This document shows, piece by piece, positions 62,164 to 64,000 of a stretch of 64,000 nt of DNA. The DNA is from Yinghuangia sp035454725 (GTDB taxonomy: Bacteria; Actinomycetota; Actinomycetes; Streptomycetales; Streptomycetaceae), in assembly GCF_051388935.1 (NCBI RefSeq), contig NZ_JBPKBI010000021.1, forward strand, positions 1 to 64,000, written 5' to 3'. Position numbers and translations under genes: made by a program. How positions within the stretch are numbered: position 1 is the first letter of the stretch; every line of letters begins with the position of its first letter. Below the pieces are notes generated by a model, which made no database searches, was not told the origin of the DNA, and saw only the letters and a program-made list of their open reading frames with translations.

Positions 62164-62237
62164 ATACCCCTACCCGTATTTGTGGATACCAGCCGGGGTA
62201 TTGCTATCGTGGTGGGCGTCAGTACCCCCCGGGGTAT
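62164..62237. promoter_or_regulatory. CsoR-type operator palindromes (ATACCCC/GGGGTAT)
   Basis: In the 132 bp between DUF302 and MMPL: ATACCCC (62164-62170), ATACC...GGGGTAT (62186-62201) lying between a TTGTGG (62180-62185) and GCTATC (62203-62208) spaced 17 bp as -35/-10, and the nearly perfect palindrome TACCCC-CC-GGGGTA (62223-62236). CsoR/RcnR-family operators of actinobacteria have this TACCC(C)...GGGTA shape. Binding at the central site would block polymerase. Confidence 0.75.
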
Positions 62238-62254
62238 TCACCAGAGGAGGCTTT

Positions 62255-64000
62255 GTGAGCGCCGACCGCTCCCGACTCAAGTACCCCGTCCCGCCGCGCG
62301 GCGACGCCGCGCCCGAGGCGAACGGCGGGCTCGGCCCACTCGGTCGCCTCGGCGTACTCGCCGCGGGCCGGCTGCGCCTGGTCGCCTTCCTGTGGATCGC
62401 GATCGTGGCCGGACTCGGGGCGTTCGCCCCGCAGGTGAACTCGGCCCTCGCGGGCGCCGGATGGCAGGCCAACGGGTCCGAATCCGTGCAGGTGCGCGAA
62501 CTCGCCCAAGACCACTTCGGGGGCAACGCCTCCTCCGCGCTCCAGGTGGTCGTCGCCGCGGACCGACCCGTCGACGACCCGGCCGTCGACGCGGTCGTCG
62601 ACGAGGCGACGGCCCTGCTGCGCGCCGACTCCCGCATCGCCGAGATCGTCCCGCCCCAGGACGGCGCCACCATCAGCCCCGACCGCCGCACGGCGATCCT
62701 GCTCGCCGGGGCCGGGGCCGACACCCACGACATGGTCCGCGCCGCGGACGACCTCAAGGAACCGCTCGCCGCGCTGTCCGGGGACGGCATCGAGGTCTCC
62801 GCGACCGGCGCGTCGGTGCTGTGGAGCGACTTCAACAAAGCCAACCACGACGCGATGATCAAGTCCGAGCTGCTGTCGTGGCCCGTCACCCTCGCGATCC
62901 TGGTCGTCGCCTTCGGATCGCTCGTCGCCGCCGGACTTCCGCTGCTGCTCACCCTCGCCGGGCTGGGGGCGTCCGCCGGAGCACTGGTCCTGCTCAACCA
63001 CCTCACGCCCACGTCTATCTGGGCCATGAACTTCGCCATGATGTTCGCCCTCGCGCTCGGCATCGACTACGCGCTCTTCCTCGTCGTCCGCTTCCGCGCC
63101 GCACTCGCCCGGCACGGCGACTCCCGCCGCGCCGTCGGCGAGACCATGGACACCGCCGGCAAGGCCGTGCTGCTGTCCGGCGCCACCGTGCTGATCAGCC
63201 TGTCCGCCGTCATGCTCGTCCCGGCGACCGCGTTCCGGTCGATGGCCATGGGCATCATGCTCGCCGTGGTCTTCGTGCTGGCCGCGACACTCACGCTGCT
63301 GCCTGCGGTACTCGGCCGCCTCGGCCACAAAGTCAACGCGGGACGCCTGCCGTGGCACCGCTCCCGCGCCGAGGAAACCCACGAAGCCGGGCCATCGCGC
63401 AAGTTCACGGCGTGGGGAGAACAGCTGTGGCGCCACCCACTGCGCTACGGCATCCCCGCACTGCTGGTCCTGCTCGCCCTCGCCGCCCCCATCGTCGGCC
63501 TGCGCACCGCCATGCCGTCGATCACGGTCGTCCCCGAGGACTCGTCCGCCCGCACCGGATACACCGCCGTCCAGCAGGCGTTCGGCCCCGGCGCCCCCGG
63601 CATGCTCCAGGTCGTGACGCCGTCGACCGACACCGGCGCCACCGCCGCCGCGCTCGACGCCGACCCGGGCGTCGCCGCGGTCATGCCCGCACAGGCCACC
63701 GGCGACGGCTCCGCGCTGACCCTCCTCCAGGCCATGCCCACCGTCGACCCGTCCGACCCCGACCTCGAAACCACCGTCGACCGCCTGCGCGACAACCTGC
63801 CCGCCTCCGCCAAAGTCGGCGGCGCAGCCGTGGAGAACCTCGACCTCCAGGCCACCCTCGACGCCAAGACCCCCCTCGTCCTCGGCGTCATCCTCGGACT
63901 CGGATTCCTGCTCCTCGTCGTCGCCCTGCAAGCACCGCTGCTCGCCCTGCTCGGCACCGCCACCAGCCTGCTCGCCACCGCAGCCGCATTCGGCACCGCC
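62255..64000 (+). CDS. MMPL-family RND transporter (cut by window end)
   Basis: 582 residues are visible and the frame is still open at the edge. One helix near residue 45 (LVAFLWIAIVAGLGAFAP), a periplasmic domain, then helices 2-6 with the conserved FAMMFALALGIDYALFLVVR (proton-relay Asp-Tyr pair of MMPL proteins), LSGATVLISLSAVMLVPATA, and the second half with LLVLLALAAPIVGLRTAMPS. Such proteins export lipids, siderophores or drugs. Start GTG 62255 with AGAGGAGG and the CsoR-like palindrome just upstream, so metal- or thiol-responsive control is likely. Confidence 0.93.
   Translation, partial: MSADRSRLKYPVPPRGDAAPEANGGLGPLGRLGVLAAGRLRLVAFLWIAIVAGLGAFAPQVNSALAGAGWQANGSESVQVRELAQDHFGGNASSALQVVVAADRPVDDPAVDAVVDEATALLRADSRIAEIVPPQDGATISPDRRTAILLAGAGADTHDMVRAADDLKEPLAALSGDGIEVSATGASVLWSDFNKANHDAMIKSELLSWPVTLAILVVAFGSLVAAGLPLLLTLAGLGASAGALVLLNHLTPTSIWAMNFAMMFALALGIDYALFLVVRFRAALARHGDSRRAVGETMDTAGKAVLLSGATVLISLSAVMLVPATAFRSMAMGIMLAVVFVLAATLTLLPAVLGRLGHKVNAGRLPWHRSRAEETHEAGPSRKFTAWGEQLWRHPLRYGIPALLVLLALAAPIVGLRTAMPSITVVPEDSSARTGYTAVQQAFGPGAPGMLQVVTPSTDTGATAAALDADPGVAAVMPAQATGDGSALTLLQAMPTVDPSDPDLETTVDRLRDNLPASAKVGGAAVENLDLQATLDAKTPLVLGVILGLGFLLLVVALQAPLLALLGTATSLLATAAAFGTA

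Noticed and set aside
1..64000. tRNA, rRNA, riboswitch and replication-origin features
   Set aside because: I saw no tRNA-like cloverleaf with TTCGA arms, no rRNA segment, no known riboswitch core and no DnaA-box cluster. A covariance-model search would be needed to exclude small RNAs.

Overview
High-GC actinomycete chromosome, most like a streptomycete or a close relative. The signs are very strong G/C third-codon bias, GGAGG-type ribosome sites, GTG starts, stop/start overlaps (ATGA, GTGA, TAATG), and families typical of the group: F420-type luciferase-like oxidoreductases, TetR/GntR-FCD/IclR/MerR regulators, SpoIIE-type phosphatases, a DUF5753 remnant and a PASTA membrane protein. No rRNA, tRNA, CRISPR array or PKS/NRPS cluster was seen. 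The many broken genes suggest an accessory part of the chromosome where small deletions, frameshifts and an IS481 remnant accumulate.

Layout. 1-3.1 kb: start of a TauD-like dioxygenase (left edge), then an SDR and two luciferase-like oxidoreductases. 3.3-16.3 kb: regulators, transporters and single enzymes: TetR; an ABC exporter wrecked by deletion; an Fe(II)/2-oxoglutarate dioxygenase divergent from a TetR gene with a clean palindromic operator; a GNAT; a Sua5/TsaC protein; a small secreted protein; a GntR remnant; an RsbQ-RsbP pair; and a TetR/DHA2 efflux pair beside a truncated second DHA2 gene.

16.5-33 kb: an acyl-CoA island. An amidohydrolase and two crotonase-fold proteins precede an FCD regulator, which is divergent from a tightly coupled operon (crotonase x3, acyl-CoA synthetase, thioesterase, two more synthetases, acyl-CoA dehydrogenase). 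None of the five crotonases keeps both canonical catalytic glutamates. No thiolase or hydroxyacyl-CoA dehydrogenase is present, so this is probably a special acyl-CoA or ring-degradation route rather than ordinary beta-oxidation; its substrate is unknown. A PASTA protein and an IclR regulator follow.

33-47.5 kb: a metallophosphoesterase, two hypothetical proteins and a PAS-GAF-SpoIIE phosphatase, then an amino-sugar island (NagA, ROK kinase, cytoplasmic GH20 hexosaminidase, SIS-domain sugar-phosphate enzyme). It is bracketed by two nearly identical TetR genes. In its middle a deletion has joined the front of an MFS transporter gene to the back of a GH43 gene.

47.6-54.6 kb: small membrane or zinc-ribbon proteins and a cluster of remnants (DUF5753 regulator, NmrA-like reductase, IS481 transposase, NADAR protein), plus an intact MerR and a carboxymuconolactone decarboxylase-like protein. 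54.7-64 kb: a DHA2 exporter, then a dormancy/redox-stress-like group (two tandem universal stress proteins around an Acg-like nitroreductase, and an APH-ATPase protein like mycobacterial Rv2004c), a DUF302 protein, and an MMPL exporter cut by the right edge. Between the last two lie palindromes of the CsoR-operator type.
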